Of a DNA stretch of 64,000 nt, positions 1 through 8,500 are shown piece after piece. Origin of the DNA: BS750m-G62 sp964577175 (lineage in GTDB: Bacteria; Planctomycetota; Phycisphaerae; FEN-1346); contig CAZNYC010000002.1 of the NCBI GenBank assembly GCA_964577175.1, forward strand, positions 1-64,000, in the 5' to 3' direction. The notes beneath the pieces are model-generated. The model made no database searches, was not told where the DNA came from, and saw only the letters and a program-made list of their open reading frames with translations. The translations under genes and the position numbers were made by a program. Position 1 is the first letter of the stretch. Each line of letters opens with the position of its first letter.

Positions 1-353
1 CCCCGTGCCCTTTTAGCCGCGAGGCGAAGCCGAGCGGGTGCCTTTCGGCAAACGGTTTCACCGCAGAGACGGCGGAGAACGCAGAGAAAAGACGGGGAAA
101 GGCAAGAAGCAAAAGGCGAGAGACCGGGTATGCCGGAGGCGCATGGCGAGGGTGCGGGCGAGCGTTTTCATTCGACCGTTTCCCGGTTGGCCTGCGCGCG
201 TCGTCGCTGCCGGCTACAGCATTGTAAGTGCGGATGGCAGCGCGGCGGGTCTCGGCACCCGCGGCGCGCTGAACGTGGGCTGCGGGAAGCGCGGTGGCCT
301 GCGGAGAACCACCGCGCTGCCACCTAACGTGAAACCGCTCTACCCGCCTCACG
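1..353. other. gene-less region with repeat remnants
   Basis: No credible gene is visible. Positions 61-100 carry a cgcagagac/aacgcagag type short repeat like the one near 22633-22660. Positions 237-330 hold a degenerate family A double hairpin: a GCGGCGGGT/ACCCGC arm followed by a GCGCGGTGG/CCACCGCGC arm. The short open frames here are GC-driven and have no ribosome binding site. Confidence 0.6.
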
Positions 354-1310
354 TCACCCGAGCGCTTCCACCTCGACGTGCTCCATCGCCGTGTCGATGT
401 CGTAGGGGTTGATCTGGCCCGTCCGCAGTTGCAGCGTGGCCGCGGTGCCGCAGGCGACGGCGTAGCGGAGGCAGTCCTCCAGCGGCTTGGCGCGGGCGTG
501 ATGGTGGACGTAGCCGGCCAGAAAGGCGTCGCCGGCGCCGACGGTGCTCAGGACGGCGTCGGGGTCGAGGTGCGGGCGGGCCCGCCAGGCGCCGTCGCGG
601 GTGAAGAGCATGGCGCCCGCGGCGCCCAGCGTGACAGCCACTTCGTCGATGCGCGGACGCAGCGCCACGGCGGCGTCGCGGGCGGCCTTGTCGGTCTCGA
701 CCTCGGCGCCGGCCATCTCGGCCAGTTCCGCCCGGTTCGGTTTGACGAACCACAGGTTCTTGACGTCGCGGACGGCCTCCAGCCCCGGCCCGCTCGAATC
801 GACCGCCACGCGGGCGCCCTTCTCGCAGCACGCCGCCAGCAGGCTGGCGAACGGCCCGGCGTCCATGCCGGGGGTCAGGCTGCCCGTGAAGAGGACGTAG
901 GTGCCCTTGCCGGCGAGGATGCGGAGTTTCTTCGTGAGGCGCGCGAGGTCCTCCTCCGCCAGCGGCACGCCGGCGTCGCGGATGTGCGTGTCGACGTTCC
1001 GCTCCGGGTCCACCAGGGTGATGTTCTCGCGCGTTCGTCCTTCGACCTCGAAGAGTTCGATGCGGACGGAGGCCTTGCCGAAACTCTCGGCAAACCGGTC
1101 GCGGTCGTCCGCGCCGACGAAGCCCGTCAGGACGGACGGCGTGCCGAGGGCATCGAGCAGGCGGGCAACGTTGACGGCCTTGCCGGCCGCCTGGACCGAG
1201 AGCAGCCGCCCCCGCTGATGCTTGCCGACCTCCAGGTCCGTGACCTCCAGGGTCCGGTCCCAGCAGGGGTTGAGGGCGACGCAGATGATGGTGGGCGTTT
1301 GGCGGGCCAT
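354..1310 (-). CDS. PfkB-family hexose-phosphate kinase (1-phosphofructokinase-like)
   Basis: This is a 318-residue cytoplasmic ribokinase-fold kinase. The N-terminus (IICVALNPCWDRTLEV) has the T/VxLNPxxD pattern of 1-phosphofructokinase and tagatose-6-phosphate kinase rather than of ribokinase. The C-terminal signature STVGAGDAFLAGY contains the catalytic Asp and anion hole, and VKPNRAELAEM is the usual mid-domain motif. The usual GGKGxN motif reads AGKAVN, so one glycine of the sugar-binding loop is altered. I chose the Met at 1310 because upstream in-frame codons encode sequence unlike the family. It would phosphorylate a sugar phosphate at C1 or C6; the exact substrate cannot be read from sequence. 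It stands alone, with a repeat-rich spacer between it and lptB. Confidence 0.85.
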   Translation of the reverse strand: MARQTPTIICVALNPCWDRTLEVTDLEVGKHQRGRLLSVQAAGKAVNVARLLDALGTPSVLTGFVGADDRDRFAESFGKASVRIELFEVEGRTRENITLVDPERNVDTHIRDAGVPLAEEDLARLTKKLRILAGKGTYVLFTGSLTPGMDAGPFASLLAACCEKGARVAVDSSGPGLEAVRDVKNLWFVKPNRAELAEMAGAEVETDKAARDAAVALRPRIDEVAVTLGAAGAMLFTRDGAWRARPHLDPDAVLSTVGAGDAFLAGYVHHHARAKPLEDCLRYAVACGTAATLQLRTGQINPYDIDTAMEHVEVEALG

Positions 1311-1394
1311 GGGGCGTTGTGACGATTCGTTATGCGGGCCCAAGGGGCGAGCGCGCTTCGCTGCTGTTGAGGATCGTAACACCAATCTGACAAC

Positions 1395-1475
1395 GAGGGT
1401 GCCACGGTTTGCTTGTCAAACCGTGTGCCGGACCGGGAAACACGGATTGCGAGCAATCCGTGGCACCCCCGAGTG
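1395..1475. repeat. family E palindromic repeat (GTGCCACGGTTTGC type)
   Basis: Two nested inverted repeats: CACGGTTTG with CAAACCGTG, then CACGGATTGC with GCAATCCGTG, bounded by GTGCCAC and GTGGCAC. A related copy lies at 17970-18030. It sits between lptB and the PfkB kinase gene. Confidence 0.7.
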
Positions 1476-1521
1476 CTGAAGGCCGCACACCGCGTGTCGG
1501 AATCGCGCCGTAAGACACCAC

Positions 1522-2274
1522 CTACACGTTCGGCGGGGCGGCGCTGAACTCATCGCCGCGGAACGTGGCCCCGAGGTAGACGCGCTTCACCTCGGGATCG
1601 TTGATGAGTTCCTCGCTCGTGCCGTGCCGGAACACCTGCCCCTCGTTGATGATGTAGGCCCGGTCTACGATGCCGAGGGTGGCGTGGACGTTGTGGTCGG
1701 TCACGAGGACGCCGATGCCGCGGTTCTTGAGGTTCCGGATGAAGCCCTGGATGTCGAAGATGGCGATCGGGTCGACGCCGGTAAACGGTTCGTCCAGCAG
1801 CATGAGGCTGGGGCGGGTGACGAGGGCGCGGGCGATTTCCAGCCGCCGGCGTTCGCCGCCGGAGAGGGTGCGGGCATGCTGGTCCGCCAGGCGCGTGAGG
1901 CCGAAGTCGCGGAGGAGTTCGCTGGCGATGGCCTCCCGTTCGCTGCGTGCCAGGTGCATCATCTCCAGGATCGCCAGCAGGTTTTCCTTGACCGAGAGGC
2001 GCTGAAAGACGCTGGGTTCCTGGGCCAGGTACCCGAGACCGCGGCGGGCCCGCTGGTACATGGGGAGGCGGGAGACGTCTTCGCCCTCGAAGATGACCCG
2101 GCCGCCGTCGGTCGGGATCATGCCGATGGTCATCTTGAAACTGGTGGTCTTGCCGGCCCCGTTCTTGCCGAGGAGCCCCACGATCTCCGCCTCGTTGACG
2201 GAGAAAGAGACGTCGTCGACGACCTTGCGGCCGCCGTAGATTTTCGTAAGCCCTGTGACGTTAAGGAGTTCCAC
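1522..2274 (-). CDS. lptB: LPS export ABC transporter ATPase LptB
   Basis: This 250-residue ABC ATPase powers extraction of lipopolysaccharide from the inner membrane through the LptB2FGC complex. It shows Walker A GKNGAGKTT, signature LSGGERRRLEIARAL, Walker B LMLLDEPF and the switch His in VTDHNV. The LptB-typical stretch YLAQEPSVFQRLSVKENL is the Q-loop region. I place the start at a GTG (2274) preceded by an AAGGA ribosome binding site; the open frame runs further upstream but encodes nothing recognisable. The usual length is about 240 residues. No lptA or lptC is visible nearby; lepB lies upstream on the same strand after a 436-bp spacer. Confidence 0.9.
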   Translation of the reverse strand: MELLNVTGLTKIYGGRKVVDDVSFSVNEAEIVGLLGKNGAGKTTSFKMTIGMIPTDGGRVIFEGEDVSRLPMYQRARRGLGYLAQEPSVFQRLSVKENLLAILEMMHLARSEREAIASELLRDFGLTRLADQHARTLSGGERRRLEIARALVTRPSLMLLDEPFTGVDPIAIFDIQGFIRNLKNRGIGVLVTDHNVHATLGIVDRAYIINEGQVFRHGTSEELINDPEVKRVYLGATFRGDEFSAAPPNV

Positions 2275-2710
2275 GAGGGAGGTTCCTTGGCCTCGGTCCC
2301 GGGTCCCGGCGCATTGTGGATAACCTGTGCAGAACCTCCGGGCCGGGGGACCGGGCGGCCCGCCGGTCCGCGTGCTGTGACGGCGTTGGAGGGGGCTCGG
2401 GGCGGGTTTCGCCCGCGTTTCCGCCACCTGTTGCACCATAGGGGTGCACGATAACACCCGCAAAGGCGGTTCGCAAGGCCGCAATCGGGGACCGGTGCGC
2501 CGCCGACCCGTCTTCGGGGCGGTTCGTTGTCCCCTGCGCGCGGCCCCGATATTGTGGAAAACTTTGGGCCGGAGCCTCCCGGACGCCCGATGCCGGGTGT
2601 TGTTGCCTGAAGTACCCGGCGTTTCGCCCCGCTCAGCGCCGGGCGTTCTTGCTGATGCTGTTTGCCGTTGCCGTTCGCTGTGGCCGTTCCCCGTTGCCGA
2701 TTGTCTGCCG
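2275..2710. other. 436-bp spacer without a gene
   Basis: Lies between the lepB stop and the lptB start. No frame encodes a recognisable protein. The part nearest lepB is rich in GCCGTTG/CGTTGCC units, a simple motif that recurs near 58680. I see no clear terminator. Confidence 0.5.
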
Positions 2711-4240
2711 TCAGTGCACCAGGCGCCAGCCCGTCGGGTCCGGTGCGAGGGGGATATGCCACCGCGTGCCGGCGGCGGGCCAGTAGACGAAGAACGCCTT
2801 GCCCACCAGGTTCCGCCGGGGCACGACGGGGCGGCCCTCGAAAGGGGGAAACCCGGCGTTCGGCGGCGGGCTGGTCGGGCTGCCCCAGAGGCGGCTGTCG
2901 AAGGATTTCGGGCTGTTGTCGCCGCACACGAAGAACTCGTCCTCGTGCAGGGCGAAGGGGTGCCCCTCCACGCCCTGGCCCCTGGTGCCGCCGTTGACGC
3001 GCGTCGCCTCGCTGATGTAGTAGACGTCGCGGTCGATGCGGAGGTAGTCCGCCCGGAGCGGACCGCCCCGGTCACCCACCCGGAGTTCATACGCCATGCG
3101 CGGCGGTCGGCTGGGTGCCGGCAGCCGGCGGTAGGCCTCCATGGCCTGTTCCGTGACGGCGGTGGGCTCGTACGTCACGTCGCCTTGGGGTGTGGTCGGG
3201 TGCTGGTGGGTCGTGGTGACCCGCCGGCCGTCTACCTGGAGGCTGAGGGTATGGTCGACGTTGGCGACCTCGACGTGGGCGGCCCGTCCGACGGGCAGGA
3301 CGCCGCCGTCCGCCTCGGCGATGACCCGGCCGTTGAGGAGGATCCGAGCGTTCTCCTCGCTTCCCTCGGCGGGCAGGACGAACCGGAACCGGTCGTGGTA
3401 GGCCCGCATCTCGATAACGCACACGGTGTCGGCGGTCTCGGCGGTCACGGGCGCCTGGAAGCGAAGGTCCGTGCACACGTGCCGGCCCATCCGCCAGCCG
3501 TTCGACCCGCTATTGTAGGCGTAGTAGTCGCGGATGTTGTCTCGCTGGCCGCGCATGTTCCAGTGATGGTAGACGAGCCAGGCGGTCTGGCCGGCCGGCG
3601 GGGCCCGGGGCACCGCGAAGCCGTGGTCCGCCCGCTGCCAGAGGCGGTCCGCCACCCATCGCTGGGGCCAGGTCGTCCGCGTGGCCTGCTGCCGCGTGTC
3701 GTGCACGATCATCCACAGCGCGTCCTGGGCCCGGTCGGTCTTGGGGGCCACCCGGCCGTCGATCGTGACGTCGCCGCGCACCAGTTCGATCGTCTCGCCG
3801 GGCAGGCCCACGAGCCGCTTGATGTAGTTTTCCTCCGGCTCGTTCGGGTTGCGAAAGACGATGACGTCCCAGCGCCTGGGCTCGGCGAAATCGTAGAGGA
3901 ACTTCAGGACGAGAATGCGGTCGCCGCTGAACAGCGGGGTGCGGGCGGCGAGCGGTTGGTCCAGGCCGCAGTTCGGGCACACGGGGCGGGAATCGAGCGA
4001 GCCGTCGGCGCCCACCGCAAACTCGTACCCGCAATCCGCGCATGTGAACGCCGCGTGCTGGCCGTACAGCGTCGGGCCCATCGACCCGGTCGGGATGACG
4101 AACGCCTCGACGACGAACGCCCGGAAGATCAGCGCCAGGACGAACGCGACGACGATGGACTCGAGCGTTTCGAGGAACGACTCGCGGTTCTTCCGGCGCC
4201 GGTGGACCTTCTGGTAATCTTGTTGGGGTTTGGATGCCAT
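2711..4240 (-). CDS. lepB: signal peptidase I, enlarged, with zinc-ribbon insertion
   Basis: This 509-residue membrane serine protease removes signal peptides from Sec-exported proteins. One membrane helix (about residues 27-45) is followed by IPTGSM with the catalytic Ser53. The general-base Lys141 lies in NYIKRLVGLPGE, and the C-terminal GDNSPKSFDSRLWG is the conserved box E. Between Ser53 and Lys141 lies a four-cysteine insertion (C67, C70, C88, C91; two CxxC pairs) resembling a zinc ribbon. A further block of about 200 residues between boxes D and E makes it roughly twice the usual length. Comparable enlarged LepB proteins occur in planctomycetes. The identity is secure; what the insertions do is unknown. 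Confidence 0.93.
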   Translation of the reverse strand: MASKPQQDYQKVHRRRKNRESFLETLESIVVAFVLALIFRAFVVEAFVIPTGSMGPTLYGQHAAFTCADCGYEFAVGADGSLDSRPVCPNCGLDQPLAARTPLFSGDRILVLKFLYDFAEPRRWDVIVFRNPNEPEENYIKRLVGLPGETIELVRGDVTIDGRVAPKTDRAQDALWMIVHDTRQQATRTTWPQRWVADRLWQRADHGFAVPRAPPAGQTAWLVYHHWNMRGQRDNIRDYYAYNSGSNGWRMGRHVCTDLRFQAPVTAETADTVCVIEMRAYHDRFRFVLPAEGSEENARILLNGRVIAEADGGVLPVGRAAHVEVANVDHTLSLQVDGRRVTTTHQHPTTPQGDVTYEPTAVTEQAMEAYRRLPAPSRPPRMAYELRVGDRGGPLRADYLRIDRDVYYISEATRVNGGTRGQGVEGHPFALHEDEFFVCGDNSPKSFDSRLWGSPTSPPPNAGFPPFEGRPVVPRRNLVGKAFFVYWPAAGTRWHIPLAPDPTGWRLVH

Positions 4241-4625
4241 CGCGTGGTCGTCTGAATCTACGGGCCGCCGCGCTGCGGCCGGCGGTGTGTGCGTACGCGG
4301 CCGGGGCCGGCGTCCGGCCGTGGCCGGCCGTCCCTCCCGCCGAGCGCCAAGGCAGGAATCTTAGGCCGACCCCCGCCGGCGGGCAAGACAATTCCCCGCC
4401 GGGGGTGGGTTGACGCGCCCCGCCGCCCCGAGACTGTGATCTCGACCGAGTCCGCGGCATCGCATGGGCGAGGCCGCGGGCGAGCGGAGAAATCTCGTTG
4501 TTCGGCCCGACAGCGAGATTCCTCGACTCGGCCCTGTCGGGCCTCGCTTGGAATGACAACCGTCATGCCACCGCGCGTCGTTTTTTGCCTTTGGACTTTG
4601 GCCCCTGGACTTTAGACTCGCCGTC
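4241..4625. other. divergent spacer between lepB and rbsK with degenerate family B repeat
   Basis: No gene is visible. Positions 4474-4560 form an imperfect palindrome related to family B (aatctcg ... cgagattc ... GGAATGACA at the right end) but lacking the left TCATTCTGAG terminus. A similar degenerate copy lies near 48330-48390. Confidence 0.55.
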
Positions 4626-5540
4626 ATGCGGCTCCTGGTCATCGGCAGCGTCAACATGGACCTCGTGGTCCGGGTGGACCACGTGCCCGTGCCGGGCGAG
4701 AACGTGCGCGGCGAGGCCCTGGAGATGATCCCCGGCGGCAAGGGGGCCAATCAGGCCGTCGCCTGTGCCCGCCACGGGGCCGAGACGGCGTTCCTCGCCC
4801 GCGTCGGCGACGACCCGTTCGGCCGGCGGCTCGTGGACGAACTCGCCGCCGCCGGCGTCCGCACCGACGCCGTCGAGACCGTGACCGGCTGGGCGAGCGG
4901 GGCGGCGATGATCCTCATCGAGGCGGGCGGCGAGAACGCCATCGTCATCACGCCGGGGGCGAACGGGCGGCTCGGGCCCGACGACGTCGACGCCGCCCGC
5001 CCCCTGCTCGCCGCGGCCGACGCCGTCGTCCTGCAACTGGAGATTCCGGCCGAGACCGTCGGCCGGGCCGTCCGCCTGGCGCGCGAGGTCGGCACGCTCA
5101 CCGTTGTGGACGCCGGCCCGCCGAGGCTGCCCGTCGACGCCGCCGTCCTGGAGGCCGACGTGCTGACGCCGAACGAGGCGGAGGCGGCCGCCCTCCTGGG
5201 CGTCGAACCCGGCACCTGCTCGCCGCAGGACCTGGCCCGGGCGCTCCTGGACCGCGGGCCCGGGGTCGTCGTCGTCAAGGCGGGGGCCCAAGGGGCCGTC
5301 GTCGCGGAGAAGGGCCGCACCGAACACGTGCCGGCCTTCCGGATCGATCCCGTGGACACCACCGCCGCCGGCGACGCCTTCACGGCCGCCCTGGCCGTGG
5401 CGGTCGTCGAGGGGACGGACCTCGTGGCGGCGGCCCGGCGGGCGAACGCCGCGGGCGCCCTGGCCGCCACCCGCCTGGGCGCTCAGCCCTCCATGCCCAC
5501 GGCGGAGGAGGTCGCGGCGTTTTTAGCCGAGCGGGGCTGA
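4626..5540 (+). CDS. rbsK: ribokinase
   Basis: This 304-residue cytoplasmic PfkB-family kinase phosphorylates D-ribose to ribose-5-phosphate. It has the ribokinase N-terminus VIGSVNMDLVVRVDHVPVPGE, the sugar-binding loop PGGKGANQAVA, the acceptor-side motif LTPNEAEAAALLG and the ATP-site/catalytic motif DTTAAGDAFTAAL. Its length matches the family. It stands alone: no ribose transporter or RbsD is adjacent. Specificity among ribose, deoxyribose and similar pentoses is inferred from the overall pattern. Confidence 0.92.
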   Translation: MRLLVIGSVNMDLVVRVDHVPVPGENVRGEALEMIPGGKGANQAVACARHGAETAFLARVGDDPFGRRLVDELAAAGVRTDAVETVTGWASGAAMILIEAGGENAIVITPGANGRLGPDDVDAARPLLAAADAVVLQLEIPAETVGRAVRLAREVGTLTVVDAGPPRLPVDAAVLEADVLTPNEAEAAALLGVEPGTCSPQDLARALLDRGPGVVVVKAGAQGAVVAEKGRTEHVPAFRIDPVDTTAAGDAFTAALAVAVVEGTDLVAAARRANAAGALAATRLGAQPSMPTAEEVAAFLAERG

Positions 5541-5661
5541 GGCGGTGGCGCCGGGGGTTGCGCGGTGCCCAGTCTTGGGTACCGTGCAGCGCGCGGCGGC
5601 CAGGACTGACCGCCGCGCACCGTCGCATTTATTGAGCCCGGCAAGAGGAATCTTCATGGTT

Positions 5662-5760
5662 GCCATTCTGAGGTGGCCGCAAGGCCGACGAAGAATCCCG
5701 CCTTGTCGCCACTGGCACGGCGAGATTCTTCGGCTCCGCAAGCGAGCCCTCAGAATGACA
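5662..5760. repeat. family B MITE-like palindrome
   Basis: A palindrome of about 100 bp: left end CATTCTGAGG, internal GACGAAGAATC, then GCGAGATTCTTCG and right end CTCAGAATGACA. It lies between rbsK and the htrA-type gene. The inverted-repeat ends match the other B copies in this window. Confidence 0.8.
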
Positions 5761-5956
5761 TCGTCACTGTGTTTTTGCCGGACTCAATAGCCGCCGCGAT
5801 TGTGCACCGCGTGCCGTTTCAGATGGCGGCGGCCTGGCAAACGACGAGCGACCTGCGGTCGCCGGCTCGACGGGTTGCCATGCAACAAACGCCCCGCTCG
5901 TTCGTCCAACCCCGCGGGACCTTGCCCGCCCTCGTGGCATCGAGTAGGATACCGCC

Positions 5957-7336
5957 ATGCGTGCTATCCGATATTTTCGCCTGCTGGTGCTGACCGCCGT
6001 TGCGGCCGCGTCCACGGTCACGAGCGCGGGGCCCGCCCGCGCCGCCGAAGCGGACGAGGCCGGCGCGCCGCCGGCCGTCGACCGCCGGACGCCCGTCGTC
6101 CGGGCGGTCGAGCGGGCCGCCCCGAGCGTCGTCAACCTCTCGACGGAGCAGGTGCGGGTGGTCCGGCCGTTCTTCGGCTTCAACCTGCCGGACGTCTTCC
6201 GCCGCGAGTTCGGCGACCTCTTCCGTCCCCGGCGGTACGTCTCCGGCAGCCTGGGGTCCGGGGCCGTCATCAGCCCCCGCGGGTACATCGTCACGAACGC
6301 CCATGTCGTCCAGCGGGCCGAGAAGATCATCGTCACCCTGGCCGACGAGTCGCAGCACGAGGCGGACCTCGTCAGCGCCGACCCGGACGCGGACCTGGCG
6401 ATCATCAAGATCGAGACCGACCGTCCCCTGACCGCCATCCCCCTCGGCACCTCGAGCGACCTCATGATCGGCGAGACCGTCATCGCCGTCGGCAACCCGT
6501 TTGGGTACCAGCATTCGGTGACGACGGGCGTCGTCTCGGCCCTCGACCGGACGCTGGAGCCGGGCCAGGGCGTGCGGCAGGAGGGGCTCATCCAGACCGA
6601 CGCGCCCATCAACCCCGGCAACTCCGGCGGGCCGCTGCTGAACATCCGGGGCGAACTCGTCGGCATCAATACCGCCATCCGGGCGGGGGCACAGGGCCTC
6701 GGCTTCGCCATTGCCGTCGACAAGGTCCGCGAGATCATGGTCGGCCTGCTGAACCTCCGCCGGCCGGGCAGCCCGTGGCTGGGCGTCCGGTTCCGGACGG
6801 ACGTGCCGGGCCGGGCGGTCGTCGAGGCGGTCGAGCCCGACTCCCCCGCCGAGACCGCCGGCATCCGCCCGGGCGACCGCATCGCTCGCCTCGACGGCAA
6901 GCGGCCGGCCAACGTCATCGAACTCGAAACGATGCTCCTGGAACGCGAGGCGGGGCGCGAGGTGCGCCTGGCCGTGGAGCGCGGCGGGGAGACGATCGAG
7001 AAGACCGTCCGCCTGGCCGCCGCCCCCCAACCCGACGGCGAGCGGCTGGCACGCCAGCGGTTCGGCCTCCACCTCCAGGAACTCGACTCGGACCTGGCGC
7101 AGACGATGCGGCTGTGGGCCGACCGGGGCCTTCTCGTGGCCGGTACCGAACCCGCCAGCCCCGCCCGCGAGGCCGGCATCGAGAGCGGCGACGTCGTCGT
7201 CCAGGTGGACCGGTACCGTGTGACGGACCTCGATACGCTCGGCACGCTGCTCGCGGGCGTGCGGAAGGGCGACCGCGTCCGCGTGTACGTGGTCCGCGGC
7301 CGGACGCTGGCCCAGGCGGTCCTGGAGGCGCGGTAG
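5957..7336 (+). CDS. HtrA/DegP-type periplasmic serine protease
   Basis: This 459-residue envelope quality-control protease has an N-terminal signal peptide (residues 1-29, ending ARAAE). The trypsin-like domain has a full triad: His116 (NAHVV), Asp146 (DADLAIIKI) and Ser223 (NPGNSGGPL). Two PDZ domains follow (about residues 265-355 and 365-455), matching the DegP/DegQ architecture. The ATG is preceded by an AGTAGGATA ribosome binding site. It would degrade or refold misfolded exported proteins. No adjacent rpoE, two-component system or other stress regulator is seen, so its regulation is unclear. Confidence 0.94.
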   Translation: MRAIRYFRLLVLTAVAAASTVTSAGPARAAEADEAGAPPAVDRRTPVVRAVERAAPSVVNLSTEQVRVVRPFFGFNLPDVFRREFGDLFRPRRYVSGSLGSGAVISPRGYIVTNAHVVQRAEKIIVTLADESQHEADLVSADPDADLAIIKIETDRPLTAIPLGTSSDLMIGETVIAVGNPFGYQHSVTTGVVSALDRTLEPGQGVRQEGLIQTDAPINPGNSGGPLLNIRGELVGINTAIRAGAQGLGFAIAVDKVREIMVGLLNLRRPGSPWLGVRFRTDVPGRAVVEAVEPDSPAETAGIRPGDRIARLDGKRPANVIELETMLLEREAGREVRLAVERGGETIEKTVRLAAAPQPDGERLARQRFGLHLQELDSDLAQTMRLWADRGLLVAGTEPASPAREAGIESGDVVVQVDRYRVTDLDTLGTLLAGVRKGDRVRVYVVRGRTLAQAVLEAR

Positions 7337-7362
7337 AACGCGCTGAGGCTTGACACGCGAGT

Positions 7363-7430
7363 GAGCGCGGTGGGTCTCCGTACCCACCGCGCTCGGATTG
7401 GCTTGCGCGGCGGGTGCGGAGACCCGCCCG
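7363..7430. repeat. family A double hairpin
   Basis: First hairpin GCGGTGGGT-CTCCGT-ACCCACCGC, second GCGGCGGGT-GCGGAG-ACCCGCC. The two loops are complementary to each other. It lies between the HtrA-type gene and the TIM-barrel gene. Confidence 0.8.
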
Positions 7431-7480
7431 CACGAGACGACGCTATCCGCTCGGGGCAGACGTGCGATAGAAGGGCTTCC

Positions 7481-8305
7481 ATGAACCTCGCCTTCAGCAC
7501 GAACGCGTTCAAGCAGGTGAGCCTGGAGGCGAGCCTGCGCGACATCGCCGCCTGCGGCTACGCAGGCGCCGAGATCATGGCCGACGTCCCCCACGCCTAC
7601 CCGCCGCACGTGGACGCCCGGCGGCGGGAGGCCGTCCGCGACCTCCTCGCCGACCTCCGCCTCGCGGTCACGAACCTGAATGCGTTCACGCTGTTCGCCC
7701 AGGGCGACACGTGGCACCCGTCGTGGATCGAGCCGGACGCCTCCGCCCGCGCCCGCCGCATCGAGCACACGGTGGCGTGCGTGGAACTGGCCCGCGACCT
7801 CGGGGCACCCGGCATCAGCCTGGAACCGGGCGGGCCGCTGCCGGAGGGGATGGACCGCGAGGACGCCTTCCGCCTGTACCGCGACGGCCTGGAACAGGTC
7901 CTGCCGACGGCGGAGGCGTGCGGCGTGGATCTCCTCGTCGAGCCCGAGCCGGACCTGTTGATCGAGCGGCCGGACGAGTTCGAGAAACTCGTCCTCACCC
8001 TGCCGCACGAGCGCATCGGCCTGAACTTCGACATCGGGCACTTCTACTGCGTGGGGGTGGACCCGGCGGAGGCGGTCCGCCGGCTGGGCGAGCATATCCG
8101 CCACGTCCATCTGGAAGACATCGCCGGCACCCGCGAACACAGGCACCTCGTGCCCGGCCGCGGGGCCGTCGACCTGGAGGCCGTCCTCGCCGCCCTCCGC
8201 GACGTGGGATACGACGGATGGGTCACCGTCGAACTGTACCCCTACGAGGCCCAGGCCCGCGAGGTGGCCGAAGAGGCGTTCGCGTATCTCGAGCCGTGGT
8301 TCTAG
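7481..8305 (+). CDS. sugar phosphate isomerase/epimerase-like TIM-barrel protein
   Basis: This 274-residue protein belongs to the xylose-isomerase-like/AP-endonuclease-2 TIM-barrel superfamily. Metal-site residues typical of the family are visible: Glu in LVEPEPDLL, Asp-His in NFDIGHFYCVG, His in HVHLEDIAG and Glu in WVTVELYPY. The start is the ATG after AGAAGGG; the frame is open upstream only across repeat A. The substrate cannot be assigned: family members isomerise or epimerise sugars, inositols or hydroxypyruvate. Its TAG stop codon lies in the CTAG that begins a family A repeat. Confidence 0.8.
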   Translation: MNLAFSTNAFKQVSLEASLRDIAACGYAGAEIMADVPHAYPPHVDARRREAVRDLLADLRLAVTNLNAFTLFAQGDTWHPSWIEPDASARARRIEHTVACVELARDLGAPGISLEPGGPLPEGMDREDAFRLYRDGLEQVLPTAEACGVDLLVEPEPDLLIERPDEFEKLVLTLPHERIGLNFDIGHFYCVGVDPAEAVRRLGEHIRHVHLEDIAGTREHRHLVPGRGAVDLEAVLAALRDVGYDGWVTVELYPYEAQAREVAEEAFAYLEPWF

Positions 8306-8431
8306 CACGACAACGCTAACTCGTGCGCGGCGGGTCTCCGCAAGCGCCGCGCAGCCCTGTGAGAGGCGTTTCGAGCGCGGTGGGTGCGGAGGGCCACCGC
8401 GCAAAAGGCCGACTTGGCGTCGCAGTACTAG
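8302..8431. repeat. family A element with terminal inverted repeats
   Basis: Left end CTAGCACGACAACGC and right end GGCGTCGCAGTACTAG form an imperfect terminal inverted repeat. Inside are a decayed GCGGCGGGTCTCCG arm and a GCGCGGTGGGTGCGGAG arm, separated by a GCCCTGTGAGAGGCG spacer. The left CTAG supplies the stop codon of the preceding gene. Confidence 0.75.
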
Positions 8432-8500
8432 ACGGCAGGGATCGAGGAGTGTCGTTCGAGCCGGCTGCGTAAGCAGCCGGATAGTCTCCGGTGTCATGCC

